From Manihot esculenta (taxonomy: Eukaryota > Streptophyta > Magnoliopsida > Malpighiales > Euphorbiaceae): a stretch of 64,000 nt of DNA. The stretch lies in NCBI RefSeq assembly GCF_001659605.2, contig NC_035170.2, positions 6,014,001-6,078,000 on the forward strand. The letters are read 5' to 3'. The notes beneath the pieces are model-generated. The model searched no databases. It was not told where the DNA came from and saw only the letters and a list, made by a program, of their open reading frames with translations. Both the position numbers and the translations under genes were made by a program. Positions 22,601-34,616 of the stretch are shown piece after piece; within the stretch, counting starts at the first letter, position 1; every line of letters begins with the position of its first letter.

Positions 22601-23686
22601 ATGCTTAACCCGCTACCTATTCCAGAGTGGAAATGGGAGAATATAGCTATGGACTTCGTAGTGGGGTTACCGGCGATGTCCAACAGATTGGACTCCATAT
22701 GGGTGATTGTGGACAGACTCACCAAATCTGCTCACTTCATCCCTGTCAGGAGTGGCTATTCTGTGGACAAGTTGGCGCAGGTGTACGTTGATGAGATAGT
22801 CAGACTGCATGGGGTTCCTGTTTCTATAGTGTCAGATAGAGGACCCCAGTTCAACTCCAGGTTTTGGCGGAGTCTGCAAAGTGCTATGGGTACCAGGTTA
22901 GATTTCAGTACTGCCTTCCACCCCCAGACTGATGGACAGTCAGAAAGGACCATCCAGACTATCGAGGATATGCTCAGAATGTGTGTGCTGGACTTTGGCG
23001 GTTCTTGGAGGCAACATCTACCCTTGGTGGAGTTCGCCTACAATAACAGCCATCATGCTAGCATCGGGATGGCTCCATATGAAGCTTTGTATGGGAGGAA
23101 GTGCAGGTCACCTGTTTGCTGGGAGGAAGTTGGAGAAAAGGCCTTGGCAAGGCCTGAGCTAGTAGAGATCACCAGCAGGGTGGTGCCCATTATCAGAGAG
23201 AGAATCAAGACTGCTACGAGCAGGCAGAAGAGTTATGCAGACATCCGCAGGAAACAGGTAGAGTTTCAGGAGGGGGATCTAGTATTGCTCAAGGTGTCTA
23301 CAATGAAAGGGGTGGTTCGGTTCGGGAAGAAAGGTAAGCTAGCTCCACGATACATCGGACCCTTCGAAATATTGCAAAAGGTCGGGAATGTGTCGTACAA
23401 GCTGGATTTACCTGCTTCAATGCAAAGAATCCATCCGGTTTTCCATGTTTCCATGTTGAGGAAGTTTGTGTCAGATCCGGGCAAGGTTCTTAGTGAGCCT
23501 GATGTGGAGATCCAAGAGGATCTCACCTATGTTGAGCAGCCAGTACGGATCATAGACACCCAGATCAAAAAGTTAAGAAACAAGGAAATCCCGATGGTGA
23601 AAGTCCTTTGGAACCACCACAATATAGAAGAATGCACCTGGGAGACACGGGAGTCCATGCTCCAGCAATATCCCCATCTCTTTTAG
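19601..23686 (+). CDS. Gypsy Gag C-terminus and Pol polyprotein (protease, RT, RNase H, integrase, chromodomain)
   Basis: A single 1361-codon frame. Gag C terminus leads to a zinc-binding region (residues about 130-162) where the knuckle reads [14 protein letters not shown], with tyrosine in place of the second cysteine. Protease DPGASHSFI lies at 248, RT with [11 protein letters not shown] at about 580-590, and RNase H starting [10 protein letters not shown] near 729. The integrase has a zinc-finger HPGATKMYQ...CEVCQRV region and a D,D35E triad at Asp1018, Asp1079 and Glu1115. The C terminus, [14 protein letters not shown]...YPHLF, resembles a chromodomain that targets heterochromatin in this group. 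Pol itself looks intact, but the gag break and lost zinc-knuckle cysteine suggest this copy would need help from another. Confidence 0.93.
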   Translation: MKCKFMELLPFAGQNLDTDQKKSRRYIMKLHSRYSSLIQSADRESFHAIVDMARRMEVSAIIEGKVKQSVAQPSGFKTPSGGKIDPSSLSSSSKKWSNTTRKSKKNNFWSKIKSSLGLGSGSSSGADNAVCTKCVRQHWGVCRFGTTACYRYGREGHMSRECPKAVHTAQPQQTASGSVAQPVAPAATQASGRGRGRGPASSSAGFRGEGPSAPAMIFTMTQQEANTSNTVVSGNLVIGCSDVYALMDPGASHSFIAPRAVQRLGLMVSELECPLWVSGPKCDPSIAESVCQCSPVFVEGRCLSADLVVLDLTDFDVILGMDWLSTHGATLDCRDKVVKFRCQDGSEVVFRGDKRGTPRGLISALQARRLLRRGCQGFLAHVRELDSQVREPASVPVVREFLDVFPDELPGLPPTREIEFEIELMSGTRPISIPPYRMAPAELKELKEQLQELVDKGFIRPSTSPWGAPVLFVRKKDGSLRLCIDYRQLNKVTTKNKYPLPRIDDLFDQLAGAGCFSKIDLRSGYHQLRIRDEDVPKTAFRTRYGHFEFLVMPFGLTNAPAAFMDLMNRVFSQYLDHFVIVFIDDILVYSRNAEEHAHHLRIVLQTLREHGLYAKFSKCEFWLRSISFLGHVVSENGIEVDPKKIEAVTNWPRPTSVTEIRSFLGLAGYYRRFVQGFSKIAAPLTRLTRKNQKFLWTDQCEESFEELKKRLTSAPVLALPSSDEDFTVFCDASRVGLGCVLMQNERVIAYASRQLKKHELNYPTHDLEMAAVIFALKMWRHYLYGVKCEIFTDHKSLQYILSQRDLNLRQRRWVELLSDYDCKIQYHPGKANVVANALSRKSLGSLSHITAERRPVVKEFYKLIDEGLQLELSGTGALVAQMKVTPVFLEQVAQKQHEDPELVKIARTVQSGKDSEFRFDSKGILRYGSRLCVPDDIGLKGDIMREAHNARYNIHPGATKMYQDLKKVYWWPVMKKEVAQFVSACEVCQRVKLEHQKPAGMLNPLPIPEWKWENIAMDFVVGLPAMSNRLDSIWVIVDRLTKSAHFIPVRSGYSVDKLAQVYVDEIVRLHGVPVSIVSDRGPQFNSRFWRSLQSAMGTRLDFSTAFHPQTDGQSERTIQTIEDMLRMCVLDFGGSWRQHLPLVEFAYNNSHHASIGMAPYEALYGRKCRSPVCWEEVGEKALARPELVEITSRVVPIIRERIKTATSRQKSYADIRRKQVEFQEGDLVLLKVSTMKGVVRFGKKGKLAPRYIGPFEILQKVGNVSYKLDLPASMQRIHPVFHVSMLRKFVSDPGKVLSEPDVEIQEDLTYVEQPVRIIDTQIKKLRNKEIPMVKVLWNHHNIEECTWETRESMLQQYPHLF

Positions 23687-23782
23687 AGGTTAGTATCCTT
23701 GTGTGCTATGTGTTATGTATGTATGTTATGTTGTTTTGCTATGCATGTACTAGTTGAGGAACATTCGGGGACGAATGTTCTT

Positions 23783-23795
23783 AAGGGGGGGAGAA
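23783..23795 (+). other. Polypurine tract
   Basis: AAGGGGGGGAGAA directly precedes the 3' LTR, the usual site for priming plus-strand DNA synthesis. The CATTCGGGGACGAATGTTC just upstream (about 23762-23780) is a hairpin often seen at this position in these elements. Confidence 0.9.
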
Positions 23796-26030
23796 TGTAA
23801 TACCCGGCTAGACTCCGGTATCGGAATTCCTACCGTCCAGTGGAATCTCGGATGTCGGAAACCTCTAGAAGGGTAAAAGTATGTTTTTATGATATGTTTT
23901 CATGTTTTTAGTAATTTTAAGTGTGTTTTTAAATGAGTTTTTGTATGAAAAGTCTTTGGGGGAAAACCCAGGTTCGGCCGCCGAAAGTCAAGTTCGGCCG
24001 CCGAACATGCATGCGTTTTGGAGGCACGTTAGGCCCCCGAAGACATGAGAAAAGGGGAGTCCAGGTTCGGCCGCCGAACATGGCATGCATGCGGAGGCAC
24101 ATTCGGCCCCCGAACGTGGCCTGGCCAGCCACCTATAAAAGGGGCACTTAGCCGAAATGGGCGAGCTTTCTCCCATTTTCGGCCACAGCTAGCTTCCGAC
24201 CTCCCTCTCCCCAAATCTTGTGTTCTTTCTTCAAATCTCCTCCATTTTTCTTGAGTTTTAACCTCACATTGCAAGTTTTGAGCTTTTAAAACAAGTTTTG
24301 GAGCTTTGGAAACTCAGGAGCTCATTTGCTTGGATCTCCGGGTTTAGGTCGTCTCTCTCTCGATCTTCAAGAGGTAAGAGCCGATCTTAAGCTCATAGTA
24401 TGTTTTAAGTAAGTTTTATGAAGTTTTATGGGGTAGAAATGCATGTTTAAGTTAGTTGAGCTATGTTAGGTTTTATGTGATTTGTGAGCAATGTGGCATG
24501 TTTGAGTATGTTTGAAGTGTTGTAGTTGGGGTATATGTTTGTTTGAGGCCCCTAGGAGCTTGTATGCATGTTTTGGTTGAGTGGTATGCATGATTTGAGC
24601 TTGGGAGGCGAAATGTGCATAGGAGAGCTGAGTTTCTGCCATTCGGGAGAAGCTCAGGTTCGGCCGTCGAAGGGACTTTCGGCCGCCGAACCCCCTTTGT
24701 GGAGGCAGCATTCGGCTGCCGAAACTTGCCCCCGAAAGAGGACTTTCGGATCTGTCTGGGACTTTCGGCCGCCGAAGGTGCCGCTGAAAGTGCCTGACTT
24801 TCGGCTCTGGAGGGACTTTCGGCCGCCGAACCTGCCGCCGAACCTGCCGCCGAAAGTGCCCTGTTCAGCCATTTCATGCATGTATTTCTATGATTATTTC
24901 ATGATGTTTTAGGGGGTTTTTGGGGAGTATATCAAAGTTATGTTTATGTATGTTTGGTCCCTCATTGGAGTCCACCTGTGTAGGTTCGGACCCGAGGAAC
25001 CGAGGACCCCCGCAGTGAGCCAGCTGCTATAGAGTTTGTTTGAGCTAGCCAGAGGTGAGTGGAATAAACCTTAAGTTTAAATTAATGAAATATGAATTTT
25101 GAGCATGACCCATGCATCATGAATGCCATGTGATATTTTAGGTTGTTTGCATTAGATTCCACGAATATGTTGTATTGCATATTTGATGATGTTGTGGATG
25201 GGCATTGAATGATCCTTTAGTCCTTGATATGTTATGATGAGGCATGTTATGGCATGGTTGCCGGTTGTACCCATTCTACGTCCCGGCCAGAGTAAGAGAA
25301 AGACCAGGTTGTACCCATTCTATGTCCCTGGCATATTGGAATGTTATGTTATGTTATAGTAAGAGGAAGTCCGGTTGTACCCATTCTACGTCCCGGCATT
25401 TTGGAAATGTAGAGGACTAGAGGTGACAATACCATCCTTATGTGTTATGTTTGTGATGTGTTGCATTTCATGTAAGCACGAAATTTTAATATATGTTTTC
25501 TCTATTCTGCTCACTGGGCTTTGTAGCTCACCCCTCTCCCCTAACCCCAGATGTGCAGGTACAGGGTAGACCAGGAGGTTAGCCAGAGTCTTGAAGGATG
25601 TTTATGTAATAGTTAGGTTGTGGACATGACAATTGTACTATGATGTAATGTAAAAGATTATAGCATGTTATGTAATGAGATATATTGAGGTTATAGTTGT
25701 GCTTGACCCTATGGGTATTGTTGTCCCTTTTAATACATGATCTATAGATATGTTTATGATGTTCATGACGGTCTAAGCTCAATGTATGATGAGATACCCC
25801 ATTGGAGCATTGATGAGGACTCCAGTGGTGGTTTATGTTTATGATTATGTAATGTACAGGTTGAGCTTGGTTGATATATGAGAAGGTTCACAGATTCTTT
25901 TGAGTTTGTTTGATCATGTATGGGTTTTATAGGTTTACAGGTTTTATGTCAGGCTTGCTACGGGTCCTGGCGGCCTTACGCCGACCTGGATCCTAGCGCC
26001 GGTAGCGGTCCGGATTTTCGGGCTGTTACA
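23796..26030 (+). repeat. Gypsy 3' LTR (2.2 kb)
   Basis: Begins TGTAATACCCGGC and ends TTTTCGGGCTGTTACA. It is nearly identical to the 5' LTR, with the TATA box at 24134-24141, the CG-rich clusters and the three 27 bp repeats (25261-25397). Open frames on either strand inside it are CG-rich shadows. Confidence 0.95.
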
Positions 26031-26035
26031 CAACC

Positions 26036-26100
26036 AAACTTGAATACATATTAAAACTTCAACTATTCTAAGAGTTAATGCTCCTAAAAGGACCAAACAC
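26036..26100 (+). repeat. Third partial copy of the tandem repeat split by the gypsy
   Basis: ACATATTAAAACTTCAACTA, then AGAGTTAATGCTCCTAAAA, matches the units at 15499-16190. It shows the DNA on both sides of the gypsy was one repeat array before insertion. Confidence 0.75.
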
Positions 26101-26299
26101 TCTACCTCTAGTGCTAGAGGCAAATTCTAAAGTATCCGTGGATAAACCGGCAAAATATCTTTTACCGTGTGTGATAGAACAAAAAACCTATTGGCATTCA
26201 TTTTTCACCACTTTAATATATTAAATTCTTTTTTTATATTCAATATCAAAATATCCTCGTTCAAATAAGAATTTAAATTAGACCTGTTTTTAGCTTCTC

Positions 26300-27900
26300 C
26301 AAGTTCTATTTTATGCTATGTAAATTGATGTCCTAATCTTCTCCTGGATTTCTTTTTTGAAATCTCTTGATCATCTTCACTCACATTTCTAATGTTTTTA
26401 TTTGCATTATCATTTTGATATATTTTCCTATAATCATCAGATAATTTAAGTATAGTCAGCCTAATTTTATATGCCAATTGTAAACCCTTTTCTTTCCTAT
26501 ACACAGTTAAAAAGAACAAAGTCCATGAATTTTAATTTATATCGAAGATCAAATACCATTGCAATATAAATCACTTTATTCATTTTATCTAGATCCTCCA
26601 ATATTTATTAAATTTAACTTTCATCCTCTCACCCATAGTTGATAATTTCAAATCATTACTTGTCTACTACTCTTATAATAAACAAGCAACATAACTAACT
26701 CTATCAAAAAATATATTAGACGTGAGATATCTACATGTTGATATTCTCAAGGTTAGATTATAAAAGTACACTAAAAATTCAACAACTTTTCTAAGACATT
26801 TTCAATCGAAACTGTCTAGCAAACCACTATCTTCGCCCGACTAAATATCAAGTTTAAAATATAGGTCTATGGTAGCATACCTTTCAAATGTATTTTCAAA
26901 TTTTTATGCAAAATTTAATATTAAATAAGTAGAATTTCACCTAGTATATCTTTGAGCATAAAGAATTTTTACTTTCAATTCTTTCTATCTCATAACATTA
27001 TTTAAATTTTTGCAACCTATTTGAAGATTATCTAATGTGTCTTATTGCATCTCTAACCTTTTTTATTAGATCATTGGTTTGCTTCAATCCATTAACAAAT
27101 ACTAAATCTCTAAGCATTGAATTTCTTTTTCAAGTAGGTAATAATAACATCATTTGAATTACAACATTATCCACAGTAATAGTAAACACTCTTTTAATTT
27201 CCCAATTAAGCAAACAAGATCAATTGTCATCTCTATATCATCACCCTTATGGATTGCAATAGGATAAAAATTCAAAATTTATTTTGTGTAGTGTCTAATT
27301 ATCATTAATATAATGTGTAGTGACATAAATACAATTGATCTTCTGCAATGAAGTCTATGTATCTATAGTAATAAAAATTCTTCAATTTTTCATCTCCTCT
27401 AAGTGTAAATCATAACAATTCTTTGAAAACCATCCAAGAAGATAGAATTTTAAATATAAATCGTGTATTTTCAACCCATTCTCTAAACCATTTCCCTTAA
27501 ATAAACATAAATAAAAACTCATCAATAATAATTATTTTGAATTAATTTTTATCTTGAAACCTCTTGATTAAAACGCTAAGTACTTAATATACCAAACTGA
27601 GAATTTCCCACCCCATCTTGTATATTAGAAGGTAATTGCAAAGATAGTTCCGATTATCTTGTAGTCCCACTATACTAATTTTTCTTACATGTAGATATAT
27701 TGTTTCTAAGTGAAGCAGCGTCATTTTATTTGGATCATAAAAAAATTTCTTAAACAATAATTGTATTTATCTTTTTGCACACTATTATTGTCAATAAACT
27801 TGGTAAATTGACCGAATCACGAATCTTGGCTTCATAATCTTTCTCTTTATTTCGGAAGTTGCTTCTCCAACTCTAGATCCAGTTCCAACTCCAACTCCTG
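26300..27900 (-). pseudogene. hAT-family transposase relic (zf-BED / RICESLEEPER-like)
   Basis: Minus-strand pieces follow the order of plant hAT transposases, in broken frames. A BED zinc-finger-like region near 27770-27900 (SEIKRKIMKPRFVI, then NNSVQKDKYNYC) comes first. Near 27120-27190 is KRVFTITVDNVVIQM. Between about 27000 and 27110, GLKQTNDLIKKVRDAIRHIR and LQKFKCYE-like pieces follow. Near 26520-26640, MKVKFNKYWRDLDKMNKVIY leads to FDLRYKLKFMDF. The last open piece (26316-26519) has LQLAYKIRLTILKLSDDY. Many stops make it non-functional, and I could not place its terminal inverted repeats. Confidence 0.75.
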
Positions 27901-29355
27901 TTTGGTTTGAAGCAATTGGAGGGGTACAACTGATGTCAATTGACTAGGAGGAATATGGACTGACTTGCAAAATAAATGTCAGTGATGATGACTCTCAATC
28001 GGTCGTGCTCGCACTGGTGGCTTGGTCCATAGCAACCCACTGCCAGTTTTCCATTGGTCCTCGACAGTTAACTCTCCTCATGCTCGTGCATGGCGTGGTG
28101 TTGTGCCTGTGCGTTGCATGGCGTCGTGCACTCTCGACATTGGCAGTGAGTAGCGTTGCTGTGCTTGACTGCTGGTGCCTGATGGTAGTTGGTGGTCCAA
28201 AAACTTTGCCTATGTTGCATGCGACTGGTGGCTGGAGAAGAAAGCATAAAGAAAAAAAAAAGTGTTTAAACTTTTAATTCTAGGGTTGGCTGCTGCTGCG
28301 GACTACAACGTGCTACACTGCTTCTTGTCTTATTGAAAGAAAAAACCAAAACGACATCAGCATGTATAGATATATAATTTAGTTTGATTTGATCAAAAAT
28401 TTTTTACCAACACAGAATCGATCAGATTTAAAATTGAAAAAATTAGAATCGAGTCCAACAATTTTAAATTTGAAATCGAACTGAATGTTTAATTCAATTA
28501 ATTCAATTAATTTTTTTAATTCAAACGCTACTTGTTCTAGGACCGACTGCTCTCGGTAAAAATGCTGACTAGAATATCTAGTGACTAAATTAGATTTTGA
28601 TCAAAATAGACTTAATCTAATGGTTAAAATTATGATTAATATTAAAATTATAGTTTAATTATCTAAAATATAAAGATTGAGATATAAATATAATTTATTG
28701 AGAATATTTTAATCATTTTATCTAATAAACTTTAAGACTATAAATTTTATATTAGTAAAATACATTTAAATAAATTTACCAAGTGCATATTTGAAACATT
28801 AGAGAAATCAAATTCAAAAAGGAATAAGAAAATGACATGATTACTAAAGCCATTATAATTTCAAAAATTATTTGTATTCTATTATTACCTAATGTGTGAA
28901 AAGAATATAATAATTGATTTTACCATTAAAATAAATATTTAATTATTAATTTATTATATTAAATCATTTATTTATCATCTAAATAAATAATATAGCTTTA
29001 TTTTTATTGGTGTTTTATATATACATATACTAAAAAAAAGTCTAGTGGTGTTTTTATCTTCAAACAATGGTTACTGACGGTGAACAATTCTAATTTCACA
29101 ACTTTTCAAAATGTATCAATTTAAGGAGTTTATCTCTCTAATATAAGCGCCTCGTAATTGTTTTAATTGTATCAACACTTAAATTCTTGCTTTTTTTCTA
29201 TTATGCAATAGTTTTGCAATTTGTTATAAGAAAAATAATTCAAAAAGAGACCCTAAATATATCTTATAATTCTTTAGCTCTTCTGACCATCTCATGCTAT
29301 CTTTTTTTTAAAATGTGGTGGTGCCACGAGTGTAGATGTTTATGGATTCGTAGAG
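27901..29355. other. Intergenic sequence; degraded MITE-like patch
   Basis: No gene was recognised. A 90-codon frame at 28005-28277 (+) is Leu/Val/Cys-rich and matches nothing I know. The segment at about 28370-28530 has the GATCAAAA and AATTGAAATCGAACTGAA-like pieces seen in the GGTTCGGTTCG MITEs, probably a decayed relative. The rest is AT-rich. Confidence 0.45.
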
Positions 29356-30174
29356 TTTTTTTTTTTACTTGCACAATTATGCATTACACGGCTACAAATA
29401 CAATAAGATTTACAAAACTAAGACTAGTCTCAAAAGGCTAGCCGCAAGTCAAGCAGATGGTAAAACATTCTTCAAATAAAGTTTAGCAACTACATCGACA
29501 GCTCTATTAGCTTTCTGATAGACAAGCTCAAAAGAAAGATCACTTAACTGAGAGCACAAAGAATAAATAGTTGCAATAGTAGCTACAATATCAGAAGGCA
29601 GTGAGGAAGTCGTATTAGTTAAAACTACAAATAAAATTTTGAGTCAATGGCATAAATAATAGATCGAGAACTTCGAGTCAAGGTTAACCAAAGAGCTTCA
29701 AGTAAAGCACGAGCCTCCGCTGCTAATGGAGAATAACTCCAAACACATTTAGCTACTTCATTATTAAAGCACCGTTACTATTTTGAACCATTACAACAAT
29801 AGCAGTTGGAGAAAACTGACCTTTCCAAGCAGCATCAGTGTTATATTTTAGAGTTCCATAAGTAGGAGGTAACCAAACCTCACGTTAAAATTGGTGCGAA
29901 GAGCTGCTTAATGAAAAGTAGCAAAAACTCCATACTATCTAAGCTCCAGAGTGCTAAGAGTAATGCAAGATGAAGTAGCTAAAGGATATGGATGAACAAA
30001 TTCAAAGGCTTCTTTATTTCGTGCCTTCCATATATGTCATAGAGTAAGAGACAAAAGTTGCATAATAGCATCACAATCTGGCTCAGCCTTAAAATGGTTC
30101 CAGAGGGTTTCCCACCAGATAGAAAATTTTGAAAAACCGACAAACACAAGTTTCTATATACAAGGGCTTAAAAA

Positions 30175-30411
30175 CTAGGTGGCTCTAGAATGGGGGCAAA
30201 GAAAAAGAGTATGTTCCAATGTTTTGACTTGTGTAAAACAAAGGGGACACATGGGAGAAACTCGCACTCTACGTAAAACTAAATTATGCATGACAGGAAT
30301 TGCATTATGAAGTAAATGCCAGATAAAAACCTTAAGCTTAGGCTGCACCTGAAGAGCCCACGTCCATTTCCAAGTCGACTTCGTAAGGATAGTCGAAGAG
30401 GAAGGGGACAA
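30175..30411 (-). pseudogene. LINE zf-RVT region
   Basis: This frame carries TWKWTWALQVQPKLKVFIWH, then CPLCFTQVKTLEHTLFLCPH: the paired cysteines and histidine of the zinc-binding region that follows plant L1 reverse transcriptases. Directly upstream (30591-30773) is MNIGDGHYTLIWHDQWVPG, the usual preceding segment. Confidence 0.8.
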
Positions 30412-31175
30412 GATGGAAGCCTATACAAAGGATTGCTGGGTGATATACTTATAGCATGATCTGACACTATATTACCCATTCTGCTTAAAATGCCAAACCA
30501 AGGAATATGAAGTACCCATAAGAGCCACAAAAATAGAGAGAATAGCCTAGCAAAAGATGAAGGGAAAAGGTGATGCACCAAGTGATGATTCTAGTCCATA
30601 CCACTCTGCTTCACCAAATCTACTACTAAATTAATATGAAGAGGGCAATGAAGCGGCTTGACCACACGAAAATTAGCCATACCAGGAACCCATTGATCAT
30701 GCCAAATAAGAGTATAATGACCATCACCAATATTCATCCGAACACCGTCCTTAAGCACATCCCTACCAGCCAAAATCCCTTACTAGATCCAAGAACTTTG
30801 ACTCCTAACTTGTGCATCCCAAATAGAAGAGCAAGGAAAGTATAAACCTTTAAAAAGTCGAGCCCACAAGCTAGACGGATTCTGAAGCAAGCGTCAACAT
30901 TGCTTAGCTAAGCATGTAAGATTAAATTTTTCAAAGTCCTTGAACCCCATACCTCCATAAAATTTAGATAAGCAAGATTATTGCCAGCTAAGCCAATATA
31001 ATTTTTGGGTCTCCCCAACTTCTCCCAACTAGAAGTTGGCTAAAATTTCATTCAACTTGGTACATAACTGTTTAGCATATTGAAAAAAATACATAGAATA
31101 AGACGGAACAACTATAAGGATTAACTGAATCAAGGTACCTCGACTAGCTTGAGATAAAAGCTTCTGCATCCAAGC

Positions 31176-32143
31176 TTAAGTTTTAGAATGAATGCGATTC
31201 TCAATCCAATGCAAAGCCTGTTGTTTATATCTGACCAAAAAGACAGGTAAGCCCAAATACTTATCACCTTGGCAAATTTCCTGCATCTGAAAAAGCTGCA
31301 AAATCTTTTGCTTCAAAGAAAGGGGCGTCATCCAACTAAAGTAAATATGAGACTTAGAGAAATTAATGCATTGACTAGATGCCTGAAGAGTAGTCCCTGA
31401 GAATTTATAGCAAATGGCTAGCCTCACATCTTGATGCTCTTCCAAAGAGTAAAGTAGCATTAGCAAACAAAACATTAGTAATGGTTGGAGCAAAATGAGA
31501 AATCTACAAGCTCCAGAGTCGACCCTCATTCCTAGCAGTTGTAATCAAATAGGAAAGAGCTTGAGATACAAATAAAAACAAATATGGAGATAAGGGATCC
31601 CCTTGTCTGAGTCCCCTAGGAGGAGAGAAATGTGTTGTATGAATTCCATTAACAATAATAGAAAATGGAACTGTAGTAATACATGCATTACCAATTGCAC
31701 CCATTGTTCAGCAAAACCCATCTGTAGTAAAACCTGTTGTAAAAAGACCACTCCACTTTATCATAAGCCTTGTGCATATCCGGTTTTAGTGCCATAGCAT
31801 GCGTTTTCCTTTGCGAATTCTTAAGATTATGAAAAGCTTCATGGAAAATAATAATGTTATCTTGCATGGCACGAGATGGAAAGAAAGTAGCTTGGTCTTG
31901 TGAGATTAAATAATTCATCCATGGCTTTAAGCGATTAACCAGAGTCTTAAAGATAACCTTATAAATAAAATTGCAAAGACTAATAGGTCTGTATTGAGCC
32001 AAAGTAACTGAAATAACATATTTTGGAATGAGAATGATATTATTCTTGTTTATTTCCTTCAATAGATAACCCCGGAAATAGAAACTGCGAATCATATTAC
32101 ATAAATCAGGCCTAAGTAAGTTCCAATTACTTTGATAAAACAA
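31176..32143 (-). pseudogene. LINE reverse transcriptase core
   Basis: Overlapping minus-strand pieces give the palm and fingers in order. First is NIILIPKYVISVTLAQYRPI, then SLCNFIYKVIFKTLVNRLKP and QDQATFFPSRAMQDNIIIFH. MALKPDMHKAYDKVEWSF holds the first catalytic Asp. PPRGLRQGDPLSPYLFLF comes next, then a degraded FADD-like region (FANATLL, with the catalytic pair lost) near 31450. The loss of that pair and several frame changes show it is inactive. Confidence 0.8.
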
Positions 32144-32286
32144 ACTTGAGAGCCGTCAGGACCAGGAGCTTTACTACCACCCTAATCAAAGACTGCCTTT
32201 TTAACCTCATCATTTGACAATGACACCAAAACATAACATTGATTTCCTTTGTGACCAAGCGAGAAATTAGACTAACCACTGATTCA

Positions 32287-32974
32287 CTATCGGCAATATG
32301 CCCTGCCGTATAAAGTTGCTAGAAAAAAATCCCTAACCATAATTTGTATCATAGAATCTCCTTCAATCCACATACCCAACTCATTCTGCAATTTGCAAAT
32401 CACATCACGCTGCCGCCATTGTATGCTGGTCATATGAAAAAATTTAGAGTTATGATCGCCTTCTTGTAACCATTGCACTCGAGATCGTTGTTTCCAATGG
32501 AGCTCGTCACGCTGTCGTAATTCTTGGAGTTCTGACAATAATGAAGACTCAAGAATCGCATTGTGAGCATCAAAAGGTTTGAAATAAAGATCCTCCAATT
32601 GGTGTTGAATAGACTACATATTCTATGCCATTGACTCATCAAGTGGGTTCTTCTGGCCTTCAACCTCTGCAAAAAGGAGAACATTAAAGAACCACAAATA
32701 GGTGTACGCCAGACGTTAGAAACAATTTCAGAATATTGAGAATGGAGTAACCACTTTGCTTCAAATTGAAATAAGAAAGTACGTTTGGTTGGAAGATGAT
32801 CTAAAAATAACAATAAAGGTCTATGATTTGATCCACCAAAGATTCGTGCACAAGATGAGTCCGTGAAAAACATTATCTCCACTTTGTTGAAACTAGTGCT
32901 CTATCTAACCTTTGTTGAATAGCTTGAGCTCCAAAATATTTATTGAACCAAGTAAAATGAGAGGCCTGCCATAA
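32287..32974 (-). pseudogene. LINE endonuclease C-terminus and linker
   Basis: After the MITE the endonuclease resumes on the minus strand with HFTWFNKYFGAQAIQQRLDR, its usual C-terminal block, then GSNHRPLLLFLD (the SDH motif region, here NH). The linker RSRVQWLQEGDHNSKFFH at about 32450 is also typical of plant L1 elements. Frames change at about 32880 and 32430. Confidence 0.75.
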
Positions 32975-33743
32975 TAATTCTAAGGGAGATTTACAATTTG
33001 GTCCCTGGATATTGCCATTATTAACAAGTCAATCCCTGCATTTTCAAAAACCTATTAAAACATCTTTATCTTTTCTCTCCGTCAACAAAATAGTCATTCC
33101 ATCTATTTCTACCGTTAAAAATATAGCAAAAGACCAAATTACCCCCTTCTTTTTCTCTTCCTTCTCCTCCTTCTTCTTCATTGATTCTTCATCATCTTCT
33201 TCTTCTTCTTTGATTTTTCTTTTTCTTCTTCTTCTTTGATTCTTCTTCTTTGATTCTTCTTTTTTAAGGAGGAGGAGTTTTTTCTTCTTCTTCCTTTTTT
33301 TTCTTCATCATCATCCTCTTCTTCTTCTCTTTCTTCTTCTTTTTATTCTTCTTCTTTTTTCTTTTTCTTCTTCTTCTCCTTCATCATCATCATCATCTTC
33401 TTCTTCTTTTTCTTCTTTTTTAAGAAGGAGGAGGGATTATTTTGTTGACGAAAAAAAATGATAAGGACGTTTTAATAGATATGAGAAAAGATAAGGACGT
33501 TTTAATAGATCTTTGAAAATGTAGGGACTGACTTGTTAATAATAATAATATCCAATGATTAAATAAGGGGTTTCATTTGAGGGCAAAATTGAATTTTAAA
33601 AATTTCTCTCTCATCTTTTATCTACTATTTCGTTGATGGAGAGAAAAGTTAAGGACATTTTAATAGGTTTCTGAAAATGCAAGGACTGACTTATTAATAA
33701 TGGCAATACCCAAAAACTAAAATGTAAATCTCCCTAATTCTAA
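32975..33743. mobile_element. Mutator-type MITE with 9 bp target duplication, carrying a CTT microsatellite
   Basis: A 751 bp element (32984-33734) with ends GGGAGATTTACA and TGTAAATCTCCC. The perfect 9 bp direct repeat TAATTCTAA flanks it at 32975-32983 and 33735-33743, the size made by Mutator-like transposases. The inverted ends extend about 70 bp inward. The middle is a long TTC/CTT tract (33150-33420) on one side. Three spaced copies of an AAGGACGTTTTAATAG-like unit lie on the other side. Confidence 0.9.
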
Positions 33744-34111
33744 TAGCGCACAACTTTGAATGAAAACATAAAAACCTGAAACATGAGAAATACTCATAAA
33801 ACGACCACCAATTTTATCCGTAGGGGAGCAAATAACATTAAAATCACCAATATAACACCATGAGACAGAAGCATGGAGTCTCAATTGAGTTAAGTCAGCC
33901 CAAAAATCATTCCTTCTCACTCTATCCGGCATCGGTAGACAAAAGATATTTTCCGGCATTACTTGGTAACTAACAAAGAGACATGGTAATTTACAAAACT
34001 CTAGCACCAAAGATGAGGTGTCAATTCAATTGAGTCATCCCACCAAAGAGATAAGCCTCTCTTAATGTTATTCGAATCAACAAGCAGTGTATTAGGATAA
34101 CTCATAAGGAT
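33744..34111 (-). pseudogene. LINE endonuclease N-terminal half
   Basis: This reads SYPNTLLVDSNNIKRGLSLW from about 34105, then a segment ending SWCYIGDFNVICSPTDKIGG near 33810. GDFN followed by an E/DK-GG motif is the hallmark of the AP-endonuclease domain of L1 elements. Translation breaks near 34010. Confidence 0.8.
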
Positions 34112-34616
34112 GTATACCCGTTAAAATTAAACTCCCCGAACCCCAATTCGATTTATATTAGCAATATCTGAATCTATTCCGAATCCGATTAAAAATTAAT
34201 CTAAACTACCCGAATTCGTCACAAACCCGATTGTTATTATTTGAATAAAATCTGAACCCGTTTAGTCTTATATATTTTAATTAATGATTTTTATAAAAAA
34301 TATTTTTTATTAATAATTTTCATTTAAAAAATCTAATATTTTTAAAAAATATTTAAATTTTAATTTTTAAATAAAAAAATATATAAAAATTTATAAATAT
34401 TATTGTAAAATATAATTTTTATATTAAATTAATTATTTATATAAATAGGGTTGGATAATGAATACCCTATACATAAAATCCGAATCCAATTCGAACTCGC
34501 AACGGATATTATTTTGTAAATTCGAATCCGTCCAAAATCCGATTATAACACTCAAATCCGTCCTATTAAAATTTAGTCAGATTTAATACCCGAAAATATC
34601 GGATCCGTTGCTATCC
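34112..34616. mobile_element. Probable MITE (GGATNNG / CCGAATCCG-rich)
   Basis: The segment has many CCGAATCC, CCGAACCC and AATTCG pieces on the left and TCCGAATCCAATTCG, GGATCCG pieces on the right, separated by an AT-rich middle. The LINE coding similarity stops where it begins. The ends (GGATGTATACCCG and, inverted, GGGGATAGCAACGGATCCG) match poorly, and I found no clear target duplication. Confidence 0.4.

Larger units (their letters stand above)
16195..26035 (+). mobile_element. Nearly complete Ty3/gypsy chromovirus (Tekay/Del-like)
   Basis: LTRs of 2243 bp (16200-18442) and 2235 bp (23796-26030) bound a 5.35 kb interior. The five-base duplication CAACC flanks it at 16195-16199 and 26031-26035. 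A primer-binding site complementary to initiator Met-tRNA and a polypurine tract sit at the expected places. The interior encodes gag, protease, reverse transcriptase, RNase H, integrase and a C-terminal chromodomain-like end. Long LTRs and the domain order point to the Tekay/Del clade, a family-level inference. The LTRs differ at only about two dozen positions by eye, mostly transitions, so the insertion is young. Gag carries a disabling frame break. Confidence 0.95.
29356..34111 (-). mobile_element. L1-type LINE, minus strand, 5'-truncated, split by a MITE
   Basis: A T-run at 29356-29366 is the complement of the poly(A) tail. Reading up the minus strand, all ORF2 parts appear in order: RNase H end (ELVYQKANRAVDVVAKL, about 29480-29540), zf-RVT region, reverse transcriptase, and an endonuclease. 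The apurinic-type endonuclease begins near 34111, where the sequence passes into a MITE-like segment, so ORF1 is absent. The 751 bp MITE at 32984-33734 interrupts the endonuclease. Stops and shifts are frequent, so the copy is dead but still readable over more than 4 kb. Confidence 0.85.

Noticed and set aside
28005..28277. 90-codon plus-strand frame of mixed composition
   Set aside because: No recognisable domain, no flanking gene structure, and a hydrophobic, Cys-rich composition without a clear start context. It may be a chance frame in a less AT-rich patch.
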